A DNA stretch of 64,000 nt from Hymenobacter algoricola (GCF_039539525.1 NZ_BAABDH010000018.1:1-64000); one strand, 5' to 3'; positions 1-8,931 are shown, counted from the stretch's first letter. Notes: generated from the sequence alone by a model not told the origin. A program made the numbers and translations.

Positions 1-114
1 GCAACAAATCCGCCTCTTTTAACGACCGAATCATGGCCGTAGCTTGTGGAATCTGGAATTGGCATCTGACTAAAAAGAAAGAGGCTATTTAGGAACAAGT
101 CTACTCTTTCGACG

Positions 115-1077
115 TTAATCATGCCAGTGCTGTTGGAGCCGCTGCCGGCTTTTCCAGATAAGTCCCCCCAACACGGCCGGCAGCAGCGGCGTGTAGGTCG
201 AGTTGAGCAGGGGCAGCAGCGCCACGGCCACCACGCCGCCCTGGGTCAGCCGGAGCAGGGTGGCGTGGGGGTAGAAGGCGTATTTCGCCAGCACGACCAT
301 GCTCACTACCAGGGCGCCCCAGCCGCCCAGCAGCGCCGTACCCGCCCCGCCGGCGGGGCTCAGCCACACCAGATACAGCAGCGGCGCGGCCGTGAGGCCG
401 TACAGCGTCAGCGCCAGCAGCAGCTTGCGGGCCAAAACGCCCCCCGCCCGGCCTCGGTGCAGCAGGAGCATCTCCGGGGGCTCCGGCGTGTCGTAGCACC
501 CGCCCAGGGCCAGCGCCCACCCCACCAGCCCGACGGCGGGCACGAGGGTATGCCGCTGCCAGACTGCCCCGCCAACCGCTCCCAGCCACAGCAGCGCCAG
601 TCCCCTTTGCCGGAACCCGCTGACCCACTCGAAGGCTTCGCTGCGAAAAATACTAGTCCATCTTTCCCCCGGGCGGTTCAGCGCCCGGGGCAGCGGCAGC
701 GTGGCCAGCACGGGCACGGGCAGCAGGCAGACCGCGGCGCCGGCGTGGCCCAGACTCAGCAGCATACCTCCCAGCGGCAGCAGCAGCACGGTGTATTCAA
801 CCCACAGCCACCGGCGGGCGTCCGGCGACGCCAGGTGCAGAAACGTCAGGTCCGTGCGCCGCCGGTGGGCGCCCAGGCAGCTGCCGAGCCCCAGCACCGG
901 CACCAGCCACTGCAGGTCGGCGTGCGTGGCCAGGGTTTCTACGGCTTTGCCCACAAATAACACCAGCAGCGCCCCCAGCAGCACCCCACGCACCAGGCCC
1001 AGCTCCGCCAGCTGCCGCCCGAGCACGCGGGCCCGCAGGTGCAGGTAAGCCAGGACCGCCGCCAGGGAAGGATGCAT
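115..1077 (-). CDS. Multi-pass membrane protein of unknown function
   Basis: This 320-residue protein is dominated by hydrophobic stretches (roughly residues 28-45, 55-70, 90-130, 160-195, 215-245 and 250-300) separated by short basic loops, so it should be a polytopic inner-membrane protein. I see no transporter signature or catalytic motif. The arrangement loosely recalls ABC-2 type permease subunits, but no ATPase gene is adjacent, so this is only a possibility. The ATG lies 4 nt after the stop of the saccharopine-dehydrogenase-like gene on the same strand, so the two are probably cotranscribed. The first 114 bases of the window, downstream of its stop, hold no gene I can support. Confidence 0.7.
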   Translation of the reverse strand: MHPSLAAVLAYLHLRARVLGRQLAELGLVRGVLLGALLVLFVGKAVETLATHADLQWLVPVLGLGSCLGAHRRRTDLTFLHLASPDARRWLWVEYTVLLLPLGGMLLSLGHAGAAVCLLPVPVLATLPLPRALNRPGERWTSIFRSEAFEWVSGFRQRGLALLWLGAVGGAVWQRHTLVPAVGLVGWALALGGCYDTPEPPEMLLLHRGRAGGVLARKLLLALTLYGLTAAPLLYLVWLSPAGGAGTALLGGWGALVVSMVVLAKYAFYPHATLLRLTQGGVVAVALLPLLNSTYTPLLPAVLGGLIWKSRQRLQQHWHD

Positions 1078-1081
1078 TCAG

Positions 1082-2431
1082 TTAGCGCAGGGCCTGCTCG
1101 TGTTCCACGAAGGCAATGCCATAGTCGGCCGCCAGCTCGGCCAGTATTGGCTCGTACAGGTCGACATGCGTCGGGATAACGACCCCGCGGTGCAGGATCT
1201 TGCCCTGGGCCAGCCGCCGCACGGCCATGGCTACGGGCAGCCCCACCGTTTTGGCCATGGCCGTGTGGGTGGCATCATCGCCGAGCACGACCAGGGACGA
1301 GGTCCGCTGGAACATCCGGCCGTCGGCTTCAAACGCGAACAGGTGCTGCATCACAATCATGTCCTGGTCGCCGGGCTCCAAGGCCCATCTGGTGGTCAGC
1401 AGCCGTTCCAGCAGCTGGGCCGGGGTGGCATCGGCCAGGCCCACGGGCGTCTCGGTAAACAGTCCCAGCCACTGCAGCCGCTGCATTTCGGCACCATTGG
1501 CTTCCAGGCCCAGATAAGCCGCCAGCTGCTGCGGCAGGCTGGTTTCGGTTTTGCCAACCGGCAGATACGAGGCCAGCAGCTGGGCCCAGGTCATGGCGGC
1601 GGAGTTTCCCAGGTGCACGGAGTCGTCGGTGAGGCCCAGGCGCACCAATGCCTGCCAGGCGGCGCAGTAGCCCGGCCGGCGCAGGGTGCCGCGCAGAATA
1701 GTCGGGATATCGTCGAGGCCGTAGGGCGCGCGGTAGCTGAGCGAGTCGCGGTTGGCGTAGCCCTCAAACTGCCCGTAGCCGGGGACGTCCAGCATTTCGG
1801 TGCGGGCAAAGAGCTGCTGGTAGGGAATGAAGCGCGGGTGGCCGTGCTCCAGAAACTTGGCCGTGCTCTGCCCGGCCAGCACCACGTTGCGCGGGTTCCA
1901 GGTGAACTTGTAGCGCCAGGGGTTGTCGCCTTCCGAGGCGGGCGCCATCAGCCCCCCGCAGTACGACTTAAATGCCGTCAGCTGCCCGCCCCGCGCCCGG
2001 ATGTGCCCCAGCGCCTGCATGGCCGACATATGGTCGAGGCCGGGGTCGAGGCCGCACTCCATCAGGATCAGCACCCCGGCGGCCCGGGCTTCGGCATCCA
2101 GCCCGCGCATTTCCTCGCTCACGTAGCTGGCCGTGACCAGGTGGCGGCCGTGGCGCACGCAGGCCCGGGCCACGGGCAGGTGCAACAGGGCCGGCAGCAT
2201 CGAAATAACAATGTCGGCCGCGGGCACCAGCTCGTCCAGCAGCTCTTCGCGCTGAATGTCGAACGGCACGGCGCGGGCGTAGGCGCGGTGGGCGGCCAGC
2301 ACGGGCAGCAGGTGGGCCGGATTGACATCGGCCACGGTGAGCTGCCAGCCTTCGGTGGGCGCGTGCTGCAGCAGGTACGTTATCAGGGAAGACGCCGAGC
2401 GGCCGGCGCCGAGCAGAAGAATACGGGACAT
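1082..2431 (-). CDS. Saccharopine dehydrogenase family protein
   Basis: A 449-residue NAD(P)-dependent oxidoreductase of the saccharopine dehydrogenase/LYS9 class. The N-terminus has a Rossmann dinucleotide-binding loop (LLLGAGRSASSL, residues 5-16). The segment MECGLDPGLDHMSAM is the conserved family core around the substrate pocket. Length fits saccharopine reductases (about 440-450 residues), which interconvert saccharopine with aminoadipate semialdehyde and glutamate. In Bacteroidota such proteins are usually placed in lysine breakdown, but the exact substrate is not shown by sequence. It is followed by a membrane protein gene only 4 nt away. The ATG at 2431 is directly followed by the Rossmann strand, which supports this start. 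Confidence 0.9.
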   Translation of the reverse strand: MSRILLLGAGRSASSLITYLLQHAPTEGWQLTVADVNPAHLLPVLAAHRAYARAVPFDIQREELLDELVPAADIVISMLPALLHLPVARACVRHGRHLVTASYVSEEMRGLDAEARAAGVLILMECGLDPGLDHMSAMQALGHIRARGGQLTAFKSYCGGLMAPASEGDNPWRYKFTWNPRNVVLAGQSTAKFLEHGHPRFIPYQQLFARTEMLDVPGYGQFEGYANRDSLSYRAPYGLDDIPTILRGTLRRPGYCAAWQALVRLGLTDDSVHLGNSAAMTWAQLLASYLPVGKTETSLPQQLAAYLGLEANGAEMQRLQWLGLFTETPVGLADATPAQLLERLLTTRWALEPGDQDMIVMQHLFAFEADGRMFQRTSSLVVLGDDATHTAMAKTVGLPVAMAVRRLAQGKILHRGVVIPTHVDLYEPILAELAADYGIAFVEHEQALR

Positions 2432-2670
2432 GAGCGGAGAGAGGGGGGGAAGGGTAAGCCGGCACGAAACTAGGATTTTGCGCCGCCACTGCCGGAACTC
2501 CGGCCGGATTTATTCTGCACTCCGCCCCTGCTGGGCTGGCGCGGGTGGGTTGGCCTCCCGGCCGGAGTCAGACAAATGTCCTCGGATACGGCAGAATTGT
2601 AGTACATTCACCGCCCCTTCCTCCCACGGGGCCGCCATTCGGTCCCGGAATCTGTTCCTTTAATTCCCCG

Positions 2671-3165
2671 ATGGCTCACCCGCTCCATCTGACCATCACC
2701 GTCGAGGTGCTGGATTCCGAAGCCGAACTCACCCCCGTCGAGGCCACCGTCTGGCAAAACGCCCGCGCCGCCACCGACCATTCCTACGCGCCCTACTCGC
2801 ACTTTCACGTGGGTGCCGCCCTGCTGCTCGACGACGGCAGCATATTTCGGGGCACCAACCAGGAAAACGCCGCCTACCCTTCGGGTCTCTGCGCCGAGCG
2901 GACCGCCCTCTTTGGTTTGGCCGCCAGTCAGCCGACGCGCCGCATCGTGGCTATGGCCGTGGCCGCCCGGCCCGCTGCCGGCCCGTTTGGCCCGGCCATG
3001 CCCTGCGGGGCCTGCCGGCAGGTGATGACGGAGTACGAAAACCGCCAGGAGCAGCCTATTCCGCTGCTGCTGCCCGGCCCCAACGGCAGCATCTACCGCT
3101 TCCGCTCCCTGGCCGACCTGCTGCCCTTCCAGTTCAACGCCGACGACCTGCCCGCGCGCAGCTAG
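2671..3165 (+). CDS. cdd: Cytidine deaminase
   Basis: A 164-residue zinc-dependent deaminase that hydrolyses cytidine and deoxycytidine to uridine and deoxyuridine in pyrimidine salvage. The substrate loop NQEN (63-66), the zinc and proton-shuttle motif CAE (C74, E76) and the second zinc motif PCGAC (C112, C115) are all present and correctly spaced for the homotetrameric single-domain class. The frame is open further upstream to 2545, but that extension has no family similarity, so the ATG at 2671 (start MAHPLHLTI) is chosen. Cytosolic. It stands alone, divergent from the saccharopine-dehydrogenase-like gene. Confidence 0.93.
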   Translation: MAHPLHLTITVEVLDSEAELTPVEATVWQNARAATDHSYAPYSHFHVGAALLLDDGSIFRGTNQENAAYPSGLCAERTALFGLAASQPTRRIVAMAVAARPAAGPFGPAMPCGACRQVMTEYENRQEQPIPLLLPGPNGSIYRFRSLADLLPFQFNADDLPARS

Positions 3166-3244
3166 CCGGCCGGGACGACGGTAGCGGCGCGGGGGCCACA
3201 GGCCGCCTGCTCAGCATCAAGACAAGTTATACACTCCTCACTTT

Positions 3245-3910
3245 ATGCCCCCAGCCCGGGAACATCAGCTGCCGGTGCGCCGCACGGCGCGCTACTACCA
3301 GTCCGGGGAGCTGACGGCGGCTACGCGGCAGGTGTGGTTCGTGTGTCACGGCTACGGGCAGCTGGCCGCCTACTTCATCCGCCACTTCCACGGCCTGACG
3401 CAGGCCGACCCCACTACCGTTATCATTGCCCCCGAAGGCCTGTCCCGGTTTTACCTCAACGGCACCGGGGGCCGCATCGGGGCTACCTGGATGACGCGGG
3501 AAGACCGGCTGGCCGAAATCGACGACTACGTGGCCTACCTCAACCAGCTGGCCGACCCCGTGCTGGCCGCGGTGCCCGCCGACGTGGCGGTAACCGTGCT
3601 GGGCTTTTCGCAGGGTGCTGCCACCGTCAGCCGCTGGCTGGCCCGGGCCCGCTTCCGCCCCGCCCGGCTGGTGCTCTGGGCCGGCGCTTTCCCTCCGGAT
3701 ATGGATTTCCCCGTGGCTACCGGCCTGCTGCGGCAGCTGCCCGTGACGCTGGTCTGCGGCGACCAGGACCCGTTTATCAGCCCCGATGAGCTCACCCGGC
3801 AGCAGCAGTTTTTGCAAAGCCTGGGCGTGGAACCCGAAGTGCTGTCCTTCGTGGGCAAGCACGGAATGAATGCCGCCCTCCTGCAGCAGCTGCACCAGCG
3901 CCTGGCTTAG
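3245..3910 (+). CDS. Alpha/beta hydrolase, carboxylesterase/phospholipase type
   Basis: A 221-residue alpha/beta hydrolase of the small carboxylesterase/lysophospholipase-like group. The nucleophile elbow GFSQGAA gives Ser122; GDQDPF supplies Asp175 and GKHGMN supplies His206, so a complete Ser-Asp-His triad is visible. An oxyanion segment CHGYGQ sits at 34-39. No signal peptide, so cytosolic. The natural ester substrate cannot be told from sequence. It follows cdd by 79 nt and ends before a perfect hairpin terminator, converging with the SDR gene. Confidence 0.87.
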   Translation: MPPAREHQLPVRRTARYYQSGELTAATRQVWFVCHGYGQLAAYFIRHFHGLTQADPTTVIIAPEGLSRFYLNGTGGRIGATWMTREDRLAEIDDYVAYLNQLADPVLAAVPADVAVTVLGFSQGAATVSRWLARARFRPARLVLWAGAFPPDMDFPVATGLLRQLPVTLVCGDQDPFISPDELTRQQQFLQSLGVEPEVLSFVGKHGMNAALLQQLHQRLA

Positions 3911-3978
3911 CTTCGCCGTCCTGGCAAGGCGGTGCTGTAGCAGTCGGCTCGCGGGAATACAGAAAGCGCCTTTCAGCA

Positions 3979-4012
3979 GCAAGCCCTGCCGCGGGAGTGC
4001 GGCAGGGCTTGC
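3979..4012. terminator. Hairpin terminator between converging genes
   Basis: Perfect 14-bp inverted repeat (arms 3979-3992 and 3999-4012, loop GGGAGT) between the esterase gene and the oppositely oriented SDR gene. There is no clear T-tract, so it may work weakly in either direction. Confidence 0.6.
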
Positions 4013-4080
4013 TGGATTGCCTGTTCTTTCTTCGGGGTCCAGGACGCACAGCGGCGGCCTGCGCCAGAGCTGCCTTATGC

Positions 4081-4830
4081 TTACTCCCGGCGAATGAGCG
4101 TGGCGGCGCCCTGGGCGCCGGCAAACACGGTTATTTCGGCAATGTGCACGTTGGCGGGCCGCGTCACCATAAACTGGATGACCTCGGCAATGTCTTCCGG
4201 CCTGAGCGGGTCGTAGCCTTCGTACACCTTGGCGGCCCGGGCCGCGTCGCCCTTGAAGCGCACCTGCGAAAACTCGGTTTCCACCGCGCCGGGATTTACC
4301 TCCGCCACCCGGATGTGCAGGGGCAGCAGATCAATCCGCATGGCCTTCGACAGCGCCGCTACGGCCGCTTTCGAGGCGCAGTACACGTTGCCGTTGGCGT
4401 ACACCTCGTGGCCGGCAATGGAGCCGATGTTGATGATGTGCCCCCGCTGCCGCTCCTTCATGCCCGGCAAAATCGCCTGGCTCACGTTGAGCAGCCCTTT
4501 CACATTGCTGTCGAGCATCTCGTCCCAGTCGCTGGGGTTGCCATCCTGAATGGGAGCCAGCCCGTGCGCGCCGCCGGCGTTGTTGACCAGCACGTCCACC
4601 GTCTGAAAATCCGGGGGCAGGCTGGCCACGGCGGCAGTCACGGCGGCCCGGTCGCGCACGTCGAAGGTCAGGATGTGGACCGGCGTGGGGGCCAGCTGCC
4701 GGGCCAGCTCCTCCAGCCGCTCGCGCCGCCGCCCGGTGATGATCAGCTGAAAGCCCGTCTGGGCCAGCGCCACGGCCGTAGCCCGGCCAATTCCGGAGGA
4801 TGCCCCGGTTACGAAAGCAGTACGAGTCAT
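4081..4830 (-). CDS. SDR family NAD(P)-dependent oxidoreductase (YdfG-like)
   Basis: A 249-residue classical short-chain dehydrogenase. The cofactor loop TGASSGIG is at residues 8-15, NNAG at 83-86, and the catalytic Ser137, Tyr150 and Lys154 (SIAG, YCASK) are intact. Arginines after the second strand (TGRRRERL) suggest NADP(H). The overall pattern, including NPGAVETEF, matches the YdfG/serine 3-dehydrogenase/malonic-semialdehyde reductase group, which reduces or oxidises small 3-hydroxy acids; the true substrate is not settled. Its start lies 18 nt from the porT stop on the same strand, so it could be the last gene of a ubiE-porT-SDR unit. Confidence 0.9.
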   Translation of the reverse strand: MTRTAFVTGASSGIGRATAVALAQTGFQLIITGRRRERLEELARQLAPTPVHILTFDVRDRAAVTAAVASLPPDFQTVDVLVNNAGGAHGLAPIQDGNPSDWDEMLDSNVKGLLNVSQAILPGMKERQRGHIINIGSIAGHEVYANGNVYCASKAAVAALSKAMRIDLLPLHIRVAEVNPGAVETEFSQVRFKGDAARAAKVYEGYDPLRPEDIAEVIQFMVTRPANVHIAEITVFAGAQGAATLIRRE

Positions 4831-4848
4831 GGGGCGGGCGGGCAGCCG

Positions 4849-5634
4849 CTATTCAATGTTCAGATACAGCGTGACGGTGTTGCTCTTCATGCTCTGCAGG
4901 CTGCGGCTGTACACGTCGTTGCCGGGCTCCAGCATATTGGTGAGGCCGTGGGAAAAGCGCAGCTCGGGCGCAAACTTGAACAAAGGGTAAAAAAGGTCCA
5001 TGCCCACGCCGTACTCAATGGCGACGTCGCTGGCGGAAGCGCGCAGCAGGTTGCGGGCCGGGTCCTTGCGCCGGTTGCCCACGCCCACGCTGGATCTGAT
5101 GCCGCCCACCACGTACACCCGCGAGTTGCGGCGGCGGTCCGACTTAAACTTGAGCAGCAGCGGCAGGTCGATCTGGGTGCCGCCGACTTCCTGGGTCAGA
5201 ATGGAATCGGCGGGCGAGTAGCCGAAGGGCTTGAACTCGACCTGCCGGGTAATGAAGCTGGCCCCGGGCAGAAAGCGCAGGTTGAAGTTGGAAGCCAGGC
5301 GCACATCGGCAATAAAGCCCACCGACAGGCCCGGACTCACAATGGAGTTGGCCGACACGTTGCGCGCCTGCGTGTAGGCCGCCGACTGCTCAATCTTGTA
5401 GCGGGAGAAGTTCGGCCCGATGTACATGCCGGGGTGGAACCACTTGTCATCGTAGCCGGGCAGGTTATCCACCGTAATGGACTTCACCTGCCCCTTGCTG
5501 CCTTTGCTGGCCCGGCCCGATTTCTGGGCCTGCGCCGCCAGCGGTACCGCCAGGGCGGCCAGCGCCACCAGAACGATACGGCCTATTTTTGGGCCGTGTA
5601 AATGGAGCTTATGCCGAACGTGAGGGGTTGCCAT
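4849..5634 (-). CDS. porT: PorT family outer-membrane beta-barrel protein
   Basis: A 261-residue protein with a signal peptide (about residues 1-36, ending in AAQA) followed by alternating amphipathic strands typical of an eight-stranded outer-membrane barrel. In Porphyromonas gingivalis, PorT is needed for type IX secretion of gingipains; in gliding Bacteroidota the orthologue is SprT. The assignment rests on the barrel pattern, the length and the position directly after ubiE, an order that is common in this phylum as I know it. The start overlaps the ubiE 3' end by 52 nt. No alternative ATG exists before the signal peptide core, so the overlap is likely real and suggests translational coupling. 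Confidence 0.8.
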   Translation of the reverse strand: MATPHVRHKLHLHGPKIGRIVLVALAALAVPLAAQAQKSGRASKGSKGQVKSITVDNLPGYDDKWFHPGMYIGPNFSRYKIEQSAAYTQARNVSANSIVSPGLSVGFIADVRLASNFNLRFLPGASFITRQVEFKPFGYSPADSILTQEVGGTQIDLPLLLKFKSDRRRNSRVYVVGGIRSSVGVGNRRKDPARNLLRASASDVAIEYGVGMDLFYPLFKFAPELRFSHGLTNMLEPGNDVYSRSLQSMKSNTVTLYLNIE

Positions 5635-6308
5635 GCAGGGGTTTTAAAGCCGACGTTTTGGAGGATAGCCAGGAAATCCGGGCCATCCGGGAAAGCCTGT
5701 ACCGACTCGGGCAAGTAGGTGTAGGCAGCGCGGTCCTTGGAAATCAGCTTGCCAAAGACCGGCAGAATACGCTTGAAGTAGAAGTTGTACGCCTGCTTCA
5801 TGGGAAAGGCCGTGGGCTTGGAAAACTCCAGAATCACCACTTTGCCGCCGGGCCGCAGCACCCGGTGCATCTCCCGGAGCCCTTTCTGCAGGTTCTCAAA
5901 GTTACGCACTCCGAACGACGCGGTTACCGCATCGAAGTGGTCATCGGGAAACGGCAGACTTTCGGAGTCGCCCAGCTCCAGCTGAATGCGGTGCGTGAGG
6001 CCCTTCTGCACCAGCTTGCGCCGTCCTACCTCCAGCATGCCTTCCGAGATATCCACGCCCGTAACCTGGGTTTCGGGCGAGAGGCGCAGGCTTTCGATGG
6101 CGAAGTCGGCGGTGCCGGTGGCAATGTCCAGGATGCGGGCCGGGCGCAGGGCCGTCAGCTCACTCACGGCCTTGCGGCGCCAGTAAATGTCGGTGCCGGC
6201 GCTCAGGAAGTGGTTCAGGAAGTCGTACTTGCCCGCGATGCTGTTGAACATCTGGGCAACCTGCGACTTCTTGCCGGCGGCATCATCTTTATAGGGAACA
6301 ACGGACAT
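5583..6308 (-). CDS. ubiE: Demethylmenaquinone methyltransferase
   Basis: Class I SAM-dependent C-methyltransferase (241 residues from this start) that methylates demethylmenaquinone in the last step of menaquinone synthesis. Both family signatures are visible: YDFLNHFLSAGTDIYWR at 29-45 and the late segment LRPGGKVVILEFSKP. The SAM-binding motif I is ILDIATGTADFA at 59-70. A longer ORF begins at 6356, but that codon lies inside a promoter box (6350-6357), so the ATG at 6308 is chosen. Menaquinone is the usual respiratory quinone of Bacteroidota, which fits. The 3' end overlaps porT. Confidence 0.93.
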   Translation of the reverse strand: MSVVPYKDDAAGKKSQVAQMFNSIAGKYDFLNHFLSAGTDIYWRRKAVSELTALRPARILDIATGTADFAIESLRLSPETQVTGVDISEGMLEVGRRKLVQKGLTHRIQLELGDSESLPFPDDHFDAVTASFGVRNFENLQKGLREMHRVLRPGGKVVILEFSKPTAFPMKQAYNFYFKRILPVFGKLISKDRAAYTYLPESVQAFPDGPDFLAILQNVGFKTPAWQPLTFGISSIYTAQK

Positions 6309-6349
6309 ACTTCTGAGGCGAAGAACGGAAGAAACGGGGCAGAATTGCC

Positions 6350-6357
6350 CAAACATA
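6350..6357 (-). promoter_or_regulatory. Predicted -7 box for ubiE-porT
   Basis: Reads TATGTTTG on the minus strand, matching the Bacteroidota TAnnTTTG box, 41 nt before the ubiE ATG at 6308. It excludes the ATG at 6356 as a start. Confidence 0.55.
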
Positions 6358-6380
6358 ACGCCGCGCGCCGCATTATGTTG

Positions 6381-6416
6381 AAAAAAAACGGGCCGGGCAA
6401 AATGCCCGGCCCGTTT
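6381..6416 (-). terminator. Rho-independent terminator of the PorE-like gene
   Basis: Perfect 13-bp stem (6386-6398 with 6404-6416, loop AAAAT), 21 nt past the stop of the PorE-like gene. On the minus strand it is followed by a run of eight T. Confidence 0.85.
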
Positions 6417-6436
6417 CAGGCTAGCTGACAGACAGT

Positions 6437-8707
6437 TTAGTCGTTGTCGGTCTTTACTTTAGTTTTCTCACCGCTGGCGTCCTTGGTCTTCGCGTCGATG
6501 GTACCGTCTTTGGTCTTGGTCTTCGACTCTTCGCCATCGGGGCCTTTGGCTTTCACTTTCACCTTGTCGCTGTCCTCGTCCACCTTGGTTTTCACCTTGG
6601 TGCCGTCGGCCATCTTCACTTTGCTCTTCCCGGGCTGCAGCGGAGCAGCCGTGGTGGTAGAGGTACCGGTCGACATCGTCCCGGTGCTCATACCAGTACC
6701 GGTACCGGTACCGGTCGAGGTACCAGCACCAGGATTCAGCGTCGGCATCGACTCACCTTCCTTCAGAATCGGACGGAACTCCACGCGGCGGTTCAGTTGC
6801 ATGTTCTCCGGCGAATCGTTCGGGGCATCCGGACGACGCTCGCCGTAGCTCACGGTCGTCATACGGGTTTCGGTGATACCGTTTTTCTTCAGGTAGTTGT
6901 AGGCGGCATCCGCGCGGTTCTGGCCCAGCACAATGTTGTACTCGTCCGTGTTGCGGCTGTCGCAGTGGCCTTCAATCGAAATGTTCAGGCCGGGATTAGC
7001 CTTCAGAATGCCGCTGATGTTGTTCAGCTCGCGGATCGACTCCGGACGCAGCTTGTACTTGTCGGTATCGAAGTAGATCTTCTTCAGACCAGCAAAGCCG
7101 GTATTGGTAGTATCGACGTAGGGAACGTAGAAGTTCTTCTCAATGACGGTTGAGTCATTGGTCGAAATCGGCACGGCAAACTCCTCGGTCGTGATGTTCT
7201 TGCCATCCTTCGAAACCGCTACCTGGTAGGTACGGCCCGAAAGCACGCTTACCTGATAGTCGCCGGTTACGGGCTTGGTCACGTCGCGGTAGCTCAGAGC
7301 CGTCTTGTCGGCCTGGGTACCATTGAACACCAGTTCTACGCCCGGAATAACCGTGCTGTCGCGCATGGTGAACACCTTACCGCGGATGATGGCGTTCTTG
7401 ATGTAGTTGATGGTGTAGATGTCCTTCTCCCCGTAGCCGCCAATGCGGTAGCTCGACAGGTAAGCGTAGCTGCCATCCGGGCTCAGGCGGTAGTACGTGT
7501 CGTCATCGGGCGTGTTGATGGGGTAGCCCATGTTCTCGGGCGTGCCCCACTTGCGGCCGATTTCGTCGTACTCCGACTTGAAGATGTCGTAGCCGCCCAT
7601 CGTGTTATGACCCCGCGAGCTGAAGTACATCGTCTTGCCGTCCTTGCTCAGGTACGGGCTGTCATCATCAAACTTGGTGTTGATGACCCCACCGACCGAC
7701 TTAGGCTCACCCCAGTCGCCGCCAGCCTGCCGGGTAGCGGAATAGATGTCCAGCGTGTTGTCTTCGGAGAACTTGCTTGTGGAGAAGAAAATCGTCAGGC
7801 CATCGGGCGTGATGAAGGCATCCGACTCGAAGGCTTTCGAGTTGATATTGTTATTCAGCTTCTTGGGAGCCGTCCAGTCGCCACCGGCTTTCTCGGAGTA
7901 GAAAACGTCCCCGTTCTCGTCCTGCCGGTACAGCAGCATCTTCTGGTCGTTGTCGAACACTTGGATCGAGGCGTCGTGGCCTTTGCCGTTGAGCACGCCG
8001 CTCAGCGAACGGGGCTTTTCCCAGTTCTCATCGTCCACGCGCTTGGCTTCGAAGATATCCTCGAAGTATTCGCCGTCGGAAGCAATGTTGCCCTTGTCGG
8101 TGCTGGCCGTGTTGCCGGCGCCGGTTACACTTTCTCCCCGCGAGGTAAATAGCAGCATCTTGTCGTCAGCCGAGATTACCGGGCTGTGCTCCGAGAAGCT
8201 GGTGTTGATCGTAGGACCCAGGTTCTTTACAAAGATGTCTTTAGGGCTGTTGAACTGCACTTTGGCGTTTTTGCTGTGCTGAATCAACTGCGCCAGCGCC
8301 ATTTTGCGGGTGTCCTTCTTCTTCAGCGTGGCGTTGTAGGCCTGGAAGTGAGAAATAGCCTCGTCAAAGTTATAGTTCAGGTGGTCCACGCGGCCCAGCC
8401 AGTACTCCACATCTTTCGACACTTTCGGTTTCAACCGCTGCGCCTTGTAGATATAGTCGCTGGCTTTTTCCTTGTCAAAGGACATGTAGGCGATACCGGC
8501 GCGGAACAGAGCCAATGCATTATTGGGCTCCTTAGCCAGTACCTGCTCGTAGAAGGGAATCGAGGCCCGGTAGTTTTCTTGCTCAAAGTACTTGTTGCCA
8601 GTCTTCAGCTGCTTGCGGCTGCTCTGGGCCAGGGCAGGTTGGGCCACGGCCGCGGCAAGAGCGAAGGCGCAAGAGGCTTTCAATAACCTTCTGACTAAGT
8701 TGTCCAT
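6437..8707 (-). CDS. PorE-like envelope protein: TPR, PD40 propeller, CRD, OmpA domain
   Basis: A 756-residue periplasmic protein. Order: signal peptide (1-28), TPR helices (about 30-130), PD40/WD40-like blades with repeated SPDG- or SKDG-type turns (about 165-440), a carboxypeptidase-regulatory-like Ig fold (about 445-535), an OmpA peptidoglycan-binding domain (about 545-647, with GHCDSRNTDEYN and NRRVEF), then an unusual 109-residue tail. This is the architecture of P. gingivalis PorE, a peptidoglycan-tethered factor of type IX secretion, although Bacteroidota carry several paralogues with the same layout. The nearby porT gene fits but is not proof. The ATG at 8707 opens a clean signal peptide; the frame extends to 8764 without similarity. 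The tail is Gly/Thr-rich, then built of Lys-Thr-Lys-Val-like units. Confidence 0.85.
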   Translation of the reverse strand: MDNLVRRLLKASCAFALAAAVAQPALAQSSRKQLKTGNKYFEQENYRASIPFYEQVLAKEPNNALALFRAGIAYMSFDKEKASDYIYKAQRLKPKVSKDVEYWLGRVDHLNYNFDEAISHFQAYNATLKKKDTRKMALAQLIQHSKNAKVQFNSPKDIFVKNLGPTINTSFSEHSPVISADDKMLLFTSRGESVTGAGNTASTDKGNIASDGEYFEDIFEAKRVDDENWEKPRSLSGVLNGKGHDASIQVFDNDQKMLLYRQDENGDVFYSEKAGGDWTAPKKLNNNINSKAFESDAFITPDGLTIFFSTSKFSEDNTLDIYSATRQAGGDWGEPKSVGGVINTKFDDDSPYLSKDGKTMYFSSRGHNTMGGYDIFKSEYDEIGRKWGTPENMGYPINTPDDDTYYRLSPDGSYAYLSSYRIGGYGEKDIYTINYIKNAIIRGKVFTMRDSTVIPGVELVFNGTQADKTALSYRDVTKPVTGDYQVSVLSGRTYQVAVSKDGKNITTEEFAVPISTNDSTVIEKNFYVPYVDTTNTGFAGLKKIYFDTDKYKLRPESIRELNNISGILKANPGLNISIEGHCDSRNTDEYNIVLGQNRADAAYNYLKKNGITETRMTTVSYGERRPDAPNDSPENMQLNRRVEFRPILKEGESMPTLNPGAGTSTGTGTGTGMSTGTMSTGTSTTTAAPLQPGKSKVKMADGTKVKTKVDEDSDKVKVKAKGPDGEESKTKTKDGTIDAKTKDASGEKTKVKTDND

Positions 8708-8931
8708 TTTAGGAGGGGTTTGGGAATAAGGAGTTGCAGGGAGGTTCACAGAAACCGCGGCCACCCGTTGCGGCTGCCGTTTTTAAGAGTTGCCTCTTAT
8801 ACTGAAAACCCGTTCCAGGGTTAAGCCAGCCAACTGTTTTTCTAGCGGTAGAAGCCAAAAAGGGATTTCAACTGGTCACTGGTCGATGCTTCACACCGCA
8901 CGGAACAAGGCGAGTTGCGGGCAAAGATAGA

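Noticed and set aside
33..92. Short frame at the window start (MAVACGIWNWHL)
   Set aside because: Nineteen codons with no context on the left side; it could be the end of something outside the window but cannot be supported.
1100..2473. Long plus-strand open frame opposite the saccharopine-dehydrogenase-like gene
   Set aside because: Its translation is rich in Gly, His, Gln and Arg without any domain, the usual shadow of a GC-rich gene on the other strand. The same holds for similar long frames opposite porT, fbp, the ATPase, the 910-aa gene and the permease.
6660..6725. Repeated GGTACC-like units that could look like a short tandem array
   Set aside because: They are in-frame codons for the Gly/Thr-rich tail of the PorE-like protein; there are no spacers, so this is not a CRISPR array.
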